The notes under the pieces are model-generated. The model saw only the letters and a program-made list of their open reading frames with translations, was not told where the DNA came from and made no database searches. Below, one piece after another: positions 1 through 9,654 of a DNA stretch of 64,000 nt (positions within the stretch are counted from its first letter, which is position 1; the number at the start of each line of letters is the position of its first letter). This stretch comes from Halovenus aranensis (lineage in GTDB: Archaea > Halobacteriota > Halobacteria > Halobacteriales > Haloarculaceae). The DNA lies in assembly GCF_900100385.1 (NCBI RefSeq), contig NZ_FNFC01000006.1, forward strand, positions 62,001 to 126,000, given 5' to 3'. The position numbers were made by a program, and so were the translations under genes.

Positions 1-1
1 G

Positions 2-61
2 GTCACCACGACCGACATCGCGAAATATCTCCCGGTCCGTGAGTTCCATCCCGAACGGTGA
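2..61 (+). CDS. C-terminal tail of a protein cut by the window edge
   Basis: An open frame enters from the left edge and ends at a TGA at 59-61. The last residues read VTTTDIAKYLPVREFHPER. The stretch VTTTDIAKYLP resembles the end of a CBS domain, where a V-T-T-T/S-D-hydrophobic pattern is common, so the gene may encode a CBS-domain protein. Only about 19 residues are visible, so this is a guess based on one short motif. It lies convergent to the methyltransferase gene that follows. Confidence 0.3.
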   Translation, partial: VTTTDIAKYLPVREFHPER

Positions 62-106
62 GCGAGAGTGTTGTGGCTGATACTGGTCTGTTGTCACTGA
101 CTGTAA

Positions 107-826
107 CTACTTCGAGAGCGCGACACAGTAGTGATACGCCGAATCGCCCTCGCCGTACCGCACCGCTGTCACCTCCCAGGCGGTCCCAACAGTCGCCTCT
201 CTGAACCGCTCGGGACTGAACAGTCGAAAGAGCAGTATATCGCTGACCGCTCCCTCGTATTCGAAGCTCATCACCCGGGATGCAAGCCCTGGCGTCGGGT
301 CCGGCCGGTAGCCGAGTAACTCACTCGCTTCGTCTCGCTCGGGGTCGTAGCTGTCGATTACCGCCGTTCCATCCGGCTCGGTAACCACAGCGAGGTCGTG
401 CAGAAACGCCCGAAGCCCGTCTATCGAGCCGGTGAGTCCGGCCTGTGTTCCGAACGCGAGCGCCGACTGGAACCGGTCACGGCCGAACGCGGCCGTGAGG
501 TCGAACATGTCCACGTTGCGCGGATCTGTGACCCCGCGGTCGTCCATCAGCGAGACGAGGTGGTCACTCTCCTCGATTGCGACTGTCTCAAACTGCTCTT
601 GGAAGTACAGCGCGTGTTTCCCTGCCCCGGCACCCATATCCAACAACGGTCCATCCAGCAACGAGTCGAACCAGTCGGCCCATGCGGCCTCACTGGTGTA
701 CTCCTCGAAATAGAACTTCTCGATAGGGTGGGCAAGCCGCTGCTCGCCGTCGCGCTGTACCAGTGGTTCTCCTCGCCGGCCGTGGTAGTGGTCTGCCAGT
801 GCACGGCCAAAGGGGTCTGCTGTCAT
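107..826 (-). CDS. class I SAM-dependent methyltransferase
   Basis: The 239-residue protein has the SAM-binding motif I as LLDMGAGAGKHALYF (about residues 61-75), followed by the acidic end of strand beta-2 at AIEESDH. This is the Rossmann methyltransferase pattern; no substrate is indicated. The chosen ATG at 826 has an AT-rich TATA-like element (about 849-860, TTTATTATA on the coding strand) some 28 bases upstream, which fits a near-leaderless mRNA. The next gene, DUF418, lies on the opposite strand and is transcribed divergently. Small-molecule methylation is the usual role of such short proteins, but that is inference. Confidence 0.75.
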   Translation of the reverse strand: MTADPFGRALADHYHGRRGEPLVQRDGEQRLAHPIEKFYFEEYTSEAAWADWFDSLLDGPLLDMGAGAGKHALYFQEQFETVAIEESDHLVSLMDDRGVTDPRNVDMFDLTAAFGRDRFQSALAFGTQAGLTGSIDGLRAFLHDLAVVTEPDGTAVIDSYDPERDEASELLGYRPDPTPGLASRVMSFEYEGAVSDILLFRLFSPERFREATVGTAWEVTAVRYGEGDSAYHYCVALSK

Positions 827-1072
827 TCAGGCCCCTGTTTTCGCCCGGATATAATAAATTCACAATGACATGTGTTTTCTGGTACCGAGAAACGATATTG
901 TCGCTGCCCCCAGCGTCCGGCACGACGGGAGTTGGCACAGAGATACAATCGCTTTAGTGGCTACCACGCGACAGCACAGATAACGAATGTGGCACGCAGG
1001 AAACCGCGCTGCCGTCCGCCGTGAGCGACCGATGGGCCGACAACCAGCAGGCGACCGCCGAGGGCACTACCG

Positions 1073-2272
1073 ATGAGTTCCGAGAACGGCCCGACTCCCC
1101 CCTCAGAGCGAATCGTCGCGCTCGATGCCTTGCGTGGATTCGCGCTACTGGGCATCCTCGTCATCAACATCCGGCTGTTCTCGATGCCGGAAATTGTCCT
1201 CTCGAATCCGACCGCGTACGGCGACTTCACGGGTCCCAACTACTGGGCGTGGTTCGTGGGTCACGTCTTAGCCGAACAGAAGTTCATCACGCTGTTCACG
1301 ATTCTGTTCGGTGGTGGCCTCTTGCTCTTTACCAGAAACGCCGAGAAAAAGGGGAAAGAGCCGCTTACACTGTTTTTCAAACGCTCGGGCTGGCTCGTTG
1401 CCTTCGGACTCGTTCACGCCTACGCGCTGTGGTACGGTGACATTCTCGTCGCCTACGGCGTGACTGCCTTTTTCGTCGTCTTTCTCCGCGACCACGACGT
1501 GCGGAGTCTCCTCGGTATCGCGGTCGTTCTCCTCGCGATACCCTCCTTGACCGAGGTGTCCGTCGCTCTGACGAGCGAAGCGAGCCAGCTCGCGAGTTCG
1601 CTCGACCCTGCCGCGTCTGTGCTCCAGAGCGAAATCGAGACCTACCAGAGCGGCTGGGTCGAACAACTCGACCACCGGGTGTCGACCTCCTTCCGACGAC
1701 AGACCCAGGGATATCTGGGCTACACGTTCTGGCGGGTCGCCGGGGCCATGGTGTTGGGGATGGCGCTGTTCAAACAGGGGATTCTCACTAACGAGCGCTC
1801 GTCCACGTTCTATCGGCGACTCATGCTCGCTGGCGGTGTCGCTGGCCTGTCGCTGACGCTGGCTGGGGTCGCCTTTATCGAAGCCAACGAGTGGGCTATC
1901 GATTCGATTCTCTACTGGCAGCAGTTCAATTACTGGGGGAGCTTCCTGCTCGCTGGCGGATACATCGGCGCAATTATGCTGTTCTCGCGACGTTTCGCTG
2001 ACGGTGTCGTGACCAAAGGGCTGGCGGCCGTCGGCAGGACCGCCTTCAGCAACTATATACTCCAGACCGTCGTCGCGACCACTATTTTCTATGGTCACGG
2101 GCTCGGACAGTTCGGCCAGGTGACCCGCGTCGAGGCGCTCTCTCTCGTCGTCATCATCTGGCTGGTGCAGATACCGCTCTCGGTCCTGTGGCTCCGATAT
2201 TTCCGGTTCGGCCCGATGGAGTGGCTCTGGCGGCTGGTCACTTACGAGTCCGTGCCGCCGCTTCGGCGTTAA
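1073..2272 (+). CDS. DUF418 (YeiB-like) multi-pass membrane protein
   Basis: The 399-residue protein opens with ALDALRGFALLGILVINI, the typical first segment of the DUF418/YeiB group, and has about nine or ten further hydrophobic segments. Near the C-terminus it has GRTAFSNYILQT, the conserved DUF418 signature, followed by a segment ending FRFGPMEWLWRLVTY. Members sit in the cytoplasmic membrane and are related to acyltransferase-3-like proteins; their substrates are unknown. The stop codon TAA (2270-2272) overlaps the stop of convergent hisD inside one TTAA tetranucleotide. Confidence 0.88.
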   Translation: MSSENGPTPPSERIVALDALRGFALLGILVINIRLFSMPEIVLSNPTAYGDFTGPNYWAWFVGHVLAEQKFITLFTILFGGGLLLFTRNAEKKGKEPLTLFFKRSGWLVAFGLVHAYALWYGDILVAYGVTAFFVVFLRDHDVRSLLGIAVVLLAIPSLTEVSVALTSEASQLASSLDPAASVLQSEIETYQSGWVEQLDHRVSTSFRRQTQGYLGYTFWRVAGAMVLGMALFKQGILTNERSSTFYRRLMLAGGVAGLSLTLAGVAFIEANEWAIDSILYWQQFNYWGSFLLAGGYIGAIMLFSRRFADGVVTKGLAAVGRTAFSNYILQTVVATTIFYGHGLGQFGQVTRVEALSLVVIIWLVQIPLSVLWLRYFRFGPMEWLWRLVTYESVPPLRR

Positions 2273-3534
2273 CGTCGCTTCTCGATGCTCTCTGCGTGAG
2301 CGTCGAGGCCCTCAGTTCTTGCCAGCGTCGTGACGGCGTCGGCTATCTCGTCTAGCCCCCCTTCGGAGAGACGCTGGACAGTCGAGGAGCGAAGGAACGT
2401 CTCGACTGAGAGCCCGCCAACTCGCTTGGCTTCTCCACCGGTTGGCAACACGTGGTTGGGGCCGCTGGCGTAGTCGCCCGCGGCGACGGGGCTGTACGGC
2501 CCGAGGAAGACCGACCCGGCGTTGTCGATGCGTGCAAGCAACTCCTCGTCGTCGTCGGCGACGATAGACAGGTGTTCGACCGCGTACTCGTCGGTAAAGA
2601 GCGCCGCCTCGCTCATCGACCGGGCGAGGAAGACCCCGCTTGCCTCGTTTTCGAATGCGTCCTCAATGACATCGGAACGGGCGGCCTCCTCGGCCTGACT
2701 GCTGGCCTCGGCGGCGATTGCTTCGGCAAGGTCTTCGTCTACGGTCACAGCGGCCACCGCAGCGTCGGTATCGTGTTCTGCCTGGGCGACGAGGTCGCTT
2801 GCGACAAGCTCGGGGTCCGCTGTCTCGTCGGCGAGGACCAGCACCTCGCTCGGACCGGCTAGGAAGTCGATGTTTACGTCACCACGCACCTCGGCCTTGG
2901 CGGCGGTCACCCACTTGTTGCCCGGGCCGACGACAACGTCACAGGCGTTGACTGTTTCGGTTCCGTAGGCGAGCGCGGCGATTGCCTGCGCACCCCCGAC
3001 CTGATAGACGGCGTCTGCGCCGGCGACTTCGATCGCCGCCAGCGTGGCCGGCGAGATTTCATCGGCAGGCGGTGTCGCCACGGCCACGTGGTCGACACCA
3101 GCTACTTTTGCTGGAATGACACCCATCAGCGCGCTCGACGGATACGAAGCAGTCCCACCGGGCGCATAGACGCCGGCCGAAGAGAGTGGCCTGAACCGCC
3201 GTCCGAGTTCGCGGCCGTCGAACTCCTCGCGCCAGTCCTCGGGCCTCTGGCGCTCGTGGAAGGTGCGGATGTTCTCGGCGGCGGTCTCGATTGCCGAAAG
3301 CACGTCGTCGTCGACCGCGTCGACTGCCCGCTCTGCCTTGTCAGTAATGTCGATTGTCCCGACGGTGACGCCGTCGAACTCCTCGGCGTAGTCCCGAAGC
3401 GCAACGTCACCCGCCTCGCGGACGCGGTCGAGTATCTCCGCAACGTCGTCTCGGACAGCGGCGACTCCACTCGAACGCTCGAAGATAGCGCGCCGCGTCG
3501 CTGGCGTCAGCTCTGCGGTCCTGCGTACGTCCAT
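2269..3534 (-). CDS. hisD: histidinol dehydrogenase
   Basis: HisD oxidises L-histidinol to L-histidine in two NAD-dependent steps, the last of histidine synthesis. The family signature region is present: GGTASYPSSALMGVIPAKVAG, then VVGPGNKWVTAAKAEV and DFLAGPSEVLVLAD. Zn-ligand and catalytic regions are visible at AQAEHDTDAA and the late YAVEHLSI and SGPNHVLPTGG stretches. I start it at the ATG at 3534 (MDVRRTAELT), where homologues begin. A GTG at 3579 overlapping the serA stop (GTGA) would add 15 residues and couple it to serA. It lies in the same direction directly behind serA and purB, giving an amino-acid/purine gene run. Confidence 0.95.
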   Translation of the reverse strand: MDVRRTAELTPATRRAIFERSSGVAAVRDDVAEILDRVREAGDVALRDYAEEFDGVTVGTIDITDKAERAVDAVDDDVLSAIETAAENIRTFHERQRPEDWREEFDGRELGRRFRPLSSAGVYAPGGTASYPSSALMGVIPAKVAGVDHVAVATPPADEISPATLAAIEVAGADAVYQVGGAQAIAALAYGTETVNACDVVVGPGNKWVTAAKAEVRGDVNIDFLAGPSEVLVLADETADPELVASDLVAQAEHDTDAAVAAVTVDEDLAEAIAAEASSQAEEAARSDVIEDAFENEASGVFLARSMSEAALFTDEYAVEHLSIVADDDEELLARIDNAGSVFLGPYSPVAAGDYASGPNHVLPTGGEAKRVGGLSVETFLRSSTVQRLSEGGLDEIADAVTTLARTEGLDAHAESIEKRR

Positions 3535-3575
3535 ACCTGCTAGTTCGGTGCCGTCACTAACTGTCTGTCGCTCTC

Positions 3576-5165
3576 TCACTCGCCGTTGTCGAGCGAGATA
3601 TATCGCGTTTCGATAATCCGGTCGTCTTCTCCCAGGCGCGCCAGCACAGGGTCAGAGACCGAGTCGTCGAGGTTGTAGACCGACAGCGCCTCGCCGCCAA
3701 TCGTCTCGCGACCGTTGAACATGCCCGCGATGTTCACGTCCTCTTCGCCGAGTACCGAGCCGATGAAGCCGATAACGCCCGGCTCGTCGGTGTTCCGTGC
3801 GACGAGCATGTGCCCGTGTGGGACGGCGTCGACGCGGTAGCCGTCGATGCGGACGATGCGGGGGTCTTCGCCGGCAAAGAGCGTCCCGCAGACGCTCACG
3901 CTCTCGTCGCTGTTGCCCGCTGTGACGGTAACAAGCGACTGGAAGTCCTCGGCGTGTCGCGTCTTCGTCTCGATTACCTCGATACCGCGCTGGTCGGCGA
4001 CGCGGGGGGCGTTGACCGCGTTGACCTGCCACTCCAGGGGCTCGAAGACGCCTTTCAGCGCGCTCGCGGTCACGAAGTCGACATCTTCGTCCGCGATATC
4101 CCCCGCGTAGGAGACTTCCACCTGCTCGACGCGACCGTCCAGCAACTGGACGGCAATCTCTCCTGCGGTGTCTGCAAGACCGACGTATGGCTCGATTGCC
4201 GGGTACGAACTCTCGTCGATGGAGGGGGCGTTGAGTGCGTTCGTGACGGGTTCGTTCTCGAAGGCCGCGAGCACCTGCTCGGCCGTCGAGACTGCGACGT
4301 TCTCCTGTGCCGCCTCGGTCGACGCTCCCAGGTGAGGGGTCACGATGACCTCCTCGACGTCGAGCAGTGGGTTGTCCGGCGAGACCGGCTCCTCGGCGAA
4401 TACGTCAACTGCCGCCCCTTTGAGAATCCCGTCCTCGACGGCCTCGGCCAGTGCGGCCTCGTCGACGATACCGCCTCGGGCGCAGTTGATGACGTAGCCA
4501 CCCTCGAGTTGGGCGAGTTCTGCTTCGCCGATCATGTTCTCGGTCTCGTCGGTCAGCGGCGTGTGAATCGTCAGGAAATCAGCCGCCTGCAGACAGTCGT
4601 CGAGGCTCTCGACCAGCTCCGCGCCGAACTGCGAGGCCCTGTCCTCGCTGATGTAGGGGTCAAAAACCACCACGTCCATCCCGAGGCTGGTGAGCCGTTT
4701 GGCGACCTCCTGGCCGACCCGGCCGAAGCCGACGACGCCGAGGGTCTTGTCGTTCACTTCGGTCCCGAGGAACTCGCCTTTCGCCCAGGTTCCCCCCGAG
4801 AGCCGGGCGTGTGCCTGAGGAATCGAACGTGCGGAGGCAAAGGTCATCGCGACCGTGTGCTCGGCCGCGGCGCGGACGTTCCCTTCGGGCGCGTTCGCGA
4901 CGACGACGCCGTTGTCCGTCGCCGCGTCCAGGTCGATGTTGTCGACGCCGATGCCGGCACGACCGACGATGAGGAGGTCCTCGGCCGCTTCGAAGACCTC
5001 TCGGGTGACCTCCGTGCCCGAGCGAACGATGAGCGCGTGGACGCCCGAGACGGCTTCGAGCAGTTCCTCGTCGCTCAGCGCGTACGACTTCTCGACCTCG
5101 TGGCCGTTGTCTTCGAGCAGCTCGATGCCCGCCGAGGCTATCGGGTCCGTCACCAGTACCTTCAT
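3576..5165 (-). CDS. serA: D-3-phosphoglycerate dehydrogenase
   Basis: SerA catalyses the first committed step of serine synthesis, oxidation of 3-phosphoglycerate with NAD. The 529 residues match the long SerA form. An N-terminal substrate domain opens MKVLVTDPIASAGIELL. The NAD-binding motif is LGVVGFGRVGQEVAKRL (about 141-157). Catalytic Arg, Glu and His lie in INCARGGIVDE, FAEEPV and VTPHLGAS. An intervening domain and a C-terminal ACT domain follow (HMLVARNTDEPGVIGFIGSVLG), where serine would bind for feedback control. Its stop overlaps a possible GTG start of hisD, and it follows purB by 48 bases, so purB-serA-hisD may be cotranscribed. Confidence 0.96.
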   Translation of the reverse strand: MKVLVTDPIASAGIELLEDNGHEVEKSYALSDEELLEAVSGVHALIVRSGTEVTREVFEAAEDLLIVGRAGIGVDNIDLDAATDNGVVVANAPEGNVRAAAEHTVAMTFASARSIPQAHARLSGGTWAKGEFLGTEVNDKTLGVVGFGRVGQEVAKRLTSLGMDVVVFDPYISEDRASQFGAELVESLDDCLQAADFLTIHTPLTDETENMIGEAELAQLEGGYVINCARGGIVDEAALAEAVEDGILKGAAVDVFAEEPVSPDNPLLDVEEVIVTPHLGASTEAAQENVAVSTAEQVLAAFENEPVTNALNAPSIDESSYPAIEPYVGLADTAGEIAVQLLDGRVEQVEVSYAGDIADEDVDFVTASALKGVFEPLEWQVNAVNAPRVADQRGIEVIETKTRHAEDFQSLVTVTAGNSDESVSVCGTLFAGEDPRIVRIDGYRVDAVPHGHMLVARNTDEPGVIGFIGSVLGEEDVNIAGMFNGRETIGGEALSVYNLDDSVSDPVLARLGEDDRIIETRYISLDNGE

Positions 5166-5213
5166 GCCCCGAGCATGTGCGGGTGGGGAGATAACGTTTG
5201 TTTTCTCCCGGCC

Positions 5214-6602
5214 TCAGCCGTCGATGTCGTCGACCATACTCGCGCCAACGCCGGTGTATTCCGCCGGCGTCAGCGCCTGCAACTCCTCGCGAACCTCCGC
5301 GGGAACGTCGAGCGTTCCGAACAGCTCCTGGAAATCGGCAAGCGTCACGTCCTCCCCGCGGGTCAGCGTTTTGACCCGCTCGTAGGCGTCGGTGTGGCCC
5401 TCGCGGCGGAGTATCGTCTGAACGGCCTCGCCGAGTATCTCCGGCGTCGATTCGAGGTCCTCGGCCATCACCTGCTCGTTGGGGACGACCTTCGAGAGGC
5501 CGGTCTGGAGCTTTTCGTAGCCGATGAGGCAGTGACCGAATGCCGCGCCAATATTGCGTTTCACGGTCGAATCAGAGAGGTCGCGCTGGAGCCGCGAGCG
5601 CGTGAGATACTCCCCGAGGAAGCCGAGGTCTGCGTTCGCTTTCGAGAGGTTCCCCTCGCTGTTCTCGAAGTCGATTGGGTTCACCTTGTGTGGCATCGTC
5701 GAAGAGCCCGTCTCGCCCTCGACGGCCTCTTGGCCGAGATAGCGGTCAGAGACATAGAGCCACATATCCACGTCGAGGTCGAGCAAGACGTTGTTCGCGC
5801 CACGGAGCGCGTCGAACAGTTCGGCGAGGTCGTCACAGGGGTTGACCTGCGTCGTCAGCGGCTCGTGGTCGAGCCCCAGGCCGTCGACGAACGCGCGGCT
5901 GAACGACCGCCAGTCGACGTTCGGGTACGCCACATCGTGGGCCGCGTACGTTCCGCTCGCGCCCGCCAGCTTGCCAGACAGCGATCCGGCCGCCGCCTCG
6001 ATGCGACCGAGCTGTTGGCCGAGCCGCGAGGCGTAGACGGCCATCTCCTTGCCGAAGGTGGTCGGCGTCGCGGGCTGGCCGTGGGTGCGTGCGAGCATCG
6101 GCAGGTCGCGGTACTCCTGAGCCATCGCCGCGAGCGCGTCTCGGGCCTCTCGGAGCGACGGGACGAGCACCTCCGTGACTGCGGGGCCGACGAGCAGCCG
6201 GTAGGCGAGGTTGTTCACGTCCTCGCTGGTGAGCCCGAAATGAATCCACTCGGCACAGTCGAGCCCCGCAGGCAGCCCGTCGCGGATGAAGTACTCGACG
6301 GCTTTCACGTCGTGGTTGGTCGCTTCGTATTCGCCGTACCCGGTCGTTTCGAGCTGTTTGACAACCTCGGCGTCCTCGGCGTCGAACGATTCATAGAGGG
6401 CACGGAGGTGAGCGCGCTGTTGCTCGTCGATAGCGAGCGGCGTCACGTCGAGGTCTGCCAGCGCGATGAGATACTCTACTTCGACCTCGACTCGCGTACG
6501 CATGAGCGCACGCTCGCCGACGTAGGCTGTGAGCGGTTCGGTGTAGCGAGCGTACCGCCCGTCGAGGGGCGATACCGCCTCGTAGCTGGTCCGGTCGGTC
6601 AT
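5214..6602 (-). CDS. purB: adenylosuccinate lyase
   Basis: PurB splits SAICAR to AICAR and adenylosuccinate to AMP, releasing fumarate. The 462-residue protein has the fumarase/aspartase superfamily signature GSSTMPHKVNPIDFEN (about 282-297) that carries the catalytic Ser. Other active-site stretches are TSEDVNNLAYRL and ARTHGQPATPTTFGKE with the catalytic His. Length and motif order fit the archaeal family. The gene is transcribed divergently from tmcA, with about 90 bases between the two start codons, so both promoters lie there. Confidence 0.96.
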   Translation of the reverse strand: MTDRTSYEAVSPLDGRYARYTEPLTAYVGERALMRTRVEVEVEYLIALADLDVTPLAIDEQQRAHLRALYESFDAEDAEVVKQLETTGYGEYEATNHDVKAVEYFIRDGLPAGLDCAEWIHFGLTSEDVNNLAYRLLVGPAVTEVLVPSLREARDALAAMAQEYRDLPMLARTHGQPATPTTFGKEMAVYASRLGQQLGRIEAAAGSLSGKLAGASGTYAAHDVAYPNVDWRSFSRAFVDGLGLDHEPLTTQVNPCDDLAELFDALRGANNVLLDLDVDMWLYVSDRYLGQEAVEGETGSSTMPHKVNPIDFENSEGNLSKANADLGFLGEYLTRSRLQRDLSDSTVKRNIGAAFGHCLIGYEKLQTGLSKVVPNEQVMAEDLESTPEILGEAVQTILRREGHTDAYERVKTLTRGEDVTLADFQELFGTLDVPAEVREELQALTPAEYTGVGASMVDDIDG

Positions 6603-6690
6603 ATCTGTCCATGCTCGACAGGCTCGAAAAAGCCTACCGGTCGATATCTCACGTTTAACTACGGTGGGGCTGTTACGGGGGGATACGACA

Positions 6691-8901
6691 GTGATAGACC
6701 AGGTGCGCGCTCTGCTGGCTCAGGCCCGCGAGGACGACCAGCGCCGGCTGCTCGTTCTCTCTGGAAGGCCTGCTAACACGCGGGAGCTGGCCGCCGAGAT
6801 ACTCGACGGCGTCGACCTCCCGCTTGGCGAGACCAGCTACGTTGGTCCGGCAGACTCCTTACAGTGTGAGACACTCGGCTACAACAGGGCCGCCGACCTC
6901 CTCGGAACGACGAGGTCGGCGGTCGTCCTCGACTGTCACGAGCGGTGTGAGCCGAACCACATCGGCCAACTCGTCGGTACCGTCGACGGCGGGGGGCTGT
7001 TCGTGTTACTTACGCCGCCACTCGATACCTGGAGCGAGCGCCGCGACGACTTCGACGAGACCCTCGCCGTCCCGCCGTTCGAGACGGCAGACGTGACGGG
7101 ATGGTTCCGGAAGCGGCTGGCTGGCACGCTCGACACACACAGAGGGGTCGCAGTAGTCGACGCGGACACGCGAACCGTCGAGCGCAACGGCCTCGTCGAG
7201 TACGGCCCGCCGGCGCGCCGCCAGGGAAGCGACAGCTCGGCCGACCACTCGTTTCCCGGTGAGGCCTACGACCGCTGTATAACCGCCGACCAGCGGGCGG
7301 CGCTCGACTCGCTCGAAGCCCTGTGCGATACCGGCGAGGCGGTCGTCGTCGAGGCCAACCGCGGGCGGGGGAAATCAGCTATCGCCGGCTTCGCCGCCGC
7401 CAGTCTCGCCCACGCCGGTCACGATATCGTCGTCACCGGGCCGCAGTACCGCAACGTCGCCACGCTCATCGAGCACGCTCAGGGGCTGCTCGCTGAGCTG
7501 GAGAGTCTCGACGGGGCGAGGCCAGACGACAACCCCCGCGTCCTCGACAGCCACGGGACCGTCCGGTATGTCCCCGTCGAGGACCTGGACTCGTTAGATT
7601 CTCCCGACTGCTTGATTGTCGACGAGGCGGCTGCGCTCCCAGTTCGCCGGCTCGAATCGACACTCGCCGTCCCGTCGGTCGCGTACATCACGACCACACA
7701 CGGCTACGAGGGGACCGGCCGCGGGTTCGCCGTCCGGTTCCGAGAGCGACTGCGTGACGGCCAACACGACGTAACCGAGGTGGGACTGTCGACACCGGTC
7801 CGGCACGCGCCCGGTGACCCGGTCGAGGTCTGGTCGTTCCGGGCGCTGGCACTCGACGCCCACCCGCCGGTCAGCGGCGTACTCGCCGGTGCGTCTCCCG
7901 AATCTGTGACCTTCCGGCGGCTGTCGAGCGAACAGTTGTGTGCCGACGAGACGCTTCTCCGGGAAGTGTTCGGGTTGCTCGTGTTTGCACACTACCGGAC
8001 CGAACCCAACGACCTGATGCGCCTGCTCGACGCGCCGAATGTCTCCGTCCACGGGCTCTTTCAGGACGGTCACCCGGTTTCGGTCGCACTGCTCTCACAG
8101 GAGGGCGGGCTCTCTCCTGACACCTGCAAGCGGGTGTACGAGGGCGAGCGTATCAGGGGGAACATGATTCCCGACGTGCTCACGAGCCAACTCCGGGACC
8201 GCTCGGCGGGCGAGACACTGGGGTACCGGGTGATGCGCATCGCGACACACGGGGACGTGCGCTCCGTGGGCTTTGGCTCGCGGCTGCTCGATGAACTCGC
8301 CCGGGAGTACAGTGATGCCGACTGGCTCGGTGTCGGATACGGCGCGACCGCCGACCTCGTCGCGTTTTGGCGACAGAACGACTTTGCACCGGTCCATCTA
8401 TCGACGACGCGAAACCGCCGGAGCGGCGAACACTCGGTCATCATGCTCCGCCCGCTTTCGCCGGCAGGCGAGGAGTTGCTCTCGACACACACAGAGTGGT
8501 TTCTCGAACGCCTCCCCGAGACGCTCCCGGACGCGCTGGCTGACGCCGACACCGATGTCGTCCGTGCCGTCTGTCGCGCCGTCGAGACGACGCCGACAGT
8601 CGAGGTGAGTGAGTTTGGCCGGCGACACCTCGTGTCGGTCGCGTCCGGTCCCGGTATCTTCGAGACAGCGCCCGGCCCGGTTCGGTCGCTCGCGCTGGCC
8701 GCACTCGTCGACGGCCCTGAGTCGTCCCTTTTAGCACGTGAGGAGCGCCTGCTCGTCGGGCGGTGTCTTCAATTACGTCCCGCCGAGACCGTTGCAGCGA
8801 ACCTCGACTACGACGCCGCCTCGACCTGTAACCGTGCACTGGGTGGCGTCGTCGAGACGTTGCTCGGGGAGTACGACCTCGACGACGCGGAAAGCAATTG
8901 A
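6691..8901 (+). CDS. tmcA: tRNA(Met) cytidine acetyltransferase TmcA
   Basis: TmcA forms N4-acetylcytidine in RNA using acetyl-CoA and ATP hydrolysis; in archaea related enzymes modify many RNAs. The protein has an N-terminal DUF1726-like region, then an RNA-helicase-like ATPase with Walker A VVEANRGRGKSAIAGFAA and Walker B LIVDEAAALPV. A GNAT domain (RVMRIATHGDVRSVGFGSRLL, GVGYGATADLVAFW) and a C-terminal tRNA-binding region follow. I prefer the GTG at 6691 (product begins MIDQVRALL), preceded by a run of G residues resembling a ribosome-binding site. An in-frame GTG at 6664 would add nine residues. Confidence 0.93.
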   Translation: MIDQVRALLAQAREDDQRRLLVLSGRPANTRELAAEILDGVDLPLGETSYVGPADSLQCETLGYNRAADLLGTTRSAVVLDCHERCEPNHIGQLVGTVDGGGLFVLLTPPLDTWSERRDDFDETLAVPPFETADVTGWFRKRLAGTLDTHRGVAVVDADTRTVERNGLVEYGPPARRQGSDSSADHSFPGEAYDRCITADQRAALDSLEALCDTGEAVVVEANRGRGKSAIAGFAAASLAHAGHDIVVTGPQYRNVATLIEHAQGLLAELESLDGARPDDNPRVLDSHGTVRYVPVEDLDSLDSPDCLIVDEAAALPVRRLESTLAVPSVAYITTTHGYEGTGRGFAVRFRERLRDGQHDVTEVGLSTPVRHAPGDPVEVWSFRALALDAHPPVSGVLAGASPESVTFRRLSSEQLCADETLLREVFGLLVFAHYRTEPNDLMRLLDAPNVSVHGLFQDGHPVSVALLSQEGGLSPDTCKRVYEGERIRGNMIPDVLTSQLRDRSAGETLGYRVMRIATHGDVRSVGFGSRLLDELAREYSDADWLGVGYGATADLVAFWRQNDFAPVHLSTTRNRRSGEHSVIMLRPLSPAGEELLSTHTEWFLERLPETLPDALADADTDVVRAVCRAVETTPTVEVSEFGRRHLVSVASGPGIFETAPGPVRSLALAALVDGPESSLLAREERLLVGRCLQLRPAETVAANLDYDAASTCNRALGGVVETLLGEYDLDDAESN

Positions 8902-8948
8902 GTTTGCGACCGTGACACTAACCATCGAGGAGCCCGAACCTACTGCTG

Positions 8949-9431
8949 ATGTCGACACTCACCCTCCTCGCGCTGGCCCTGCTGGTCGCCGGTGCCGTCA
9001 CCTCGATACTCCCACAGACACCCGGCGAGATGCCGCTCTCGCTGGCGGGTGTCTACCTCTACTGGTGGGAGACGGGCTTTACCGCTCCCTCGACAAGCGT
9101 GGTGGTCGTGTTGACGCTGCTCGGGTTGTTCGTCATCGCGTCGCAGTTCATCGGCCCGGTCATCGCCGCGAAGGTAAGCGGCGCGTCGACGACAGTCGCC
9201 ACCGTCGCTGGCGTCGTGAGTACGGTTCTGTTCGTTCTCTGGGGGCCAACTGTCTCGCTCGCCGGGCTGTTTGTCACCGTCTTCGCCTTCGAGTACCGAC
9301 GACGCGGCGACCTGCTCGGTAGCCTGGTCTCGTCGGTCGTCGTCGTCCTCCAGTCGTTCGGCCAGAAGGTCGTGAAGGTGCTCGTCAGCCTCGTCATCCT
9401 TGGTGTGATGGTCGTGGTCATCCTCCTGTAG
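8949..9431 (+). CDS. small multi-pass membrane protein
   Basis: The 160-residue protein consists mostly of hydrophobic segments: about residues 3-22, 36-65 (VVVVLTLLGLFVIASQFIGP), 70-100 and 115-160, separated by short loops. A dibasic/acidic loop FEYRRRGDLLGS sits between the third and fourth. I do not recognise a named family. It begins 47 bases after tmcA on the same strand and could be cotranscribed. No catalytic motif is visible, so no function is proposed. Confidence 0.7.
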   Translation: MSTLTLLALALLVAGAVTSILPQTPGEMPLSLAGVYLYWWETGFTAPSTSVVVVLTLLGLFVIASQFIGPVIAAKVSGASTTVATVAGVVSTVLFVLWGPTVSLAGLFVTVFAFEYRRRGDLLGSLVSSVVVVLQSFGQKVVKVLVSLVILGVMVVVILL

Positions 9432-9468
9432 CTCCTGGTTTAAGTCGCTCGGGAGTATACACTGTCTT

Positions 9469-9654
9469 ATGGAGTGTACACAGGAGGGGTGTAACAGCGA
9501 GGCGACCTTCGAGTTACACATTCCGTGGACCGAAAACGAGTACGTCTGTGCGGGACACGCCCGCGTTCGCTCGCGACAGGAGGGAGTCGTCGCCGATGCG
9601 CTGACAGCAGCCGCGGAGGAACTACCCGAAGGGGCAGCGAACAGAGAGAACTAG
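9469..9654 (+). CDS. small Cys/His protein, probable zinc-binding micro-protein
   Basis: The 61-residue protein carries C-T-Q-E-G-C near its N-terminus and Y-V-C-A-G-H about 20 residues later. Four Cys/His ligands in this arrangement would suit one zinc ion, as in many haloarchaeal zinc-finger micro-proteins. The C-terminal half is acidic and low in structure signals. It overlaps the stop of the convergent HTH-GNAT gene by four bases. The acidic composition and clean start support a real gene; the role is unknown. Confidence 0.6.
   Translation: MECTQEGCNSEATFELHIPWTENEYVCAGHARVRSRQEGVVADALTAAAEELPEGAANREN

Noticed and set aside
3810-6776. A nearly 3-kb open frame on the plus strand
   Set aside because: It lies opposite serA and purB and exists because GC-rich haloarchaeal genes leave long open frames on the other strand. 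The product has no family features.
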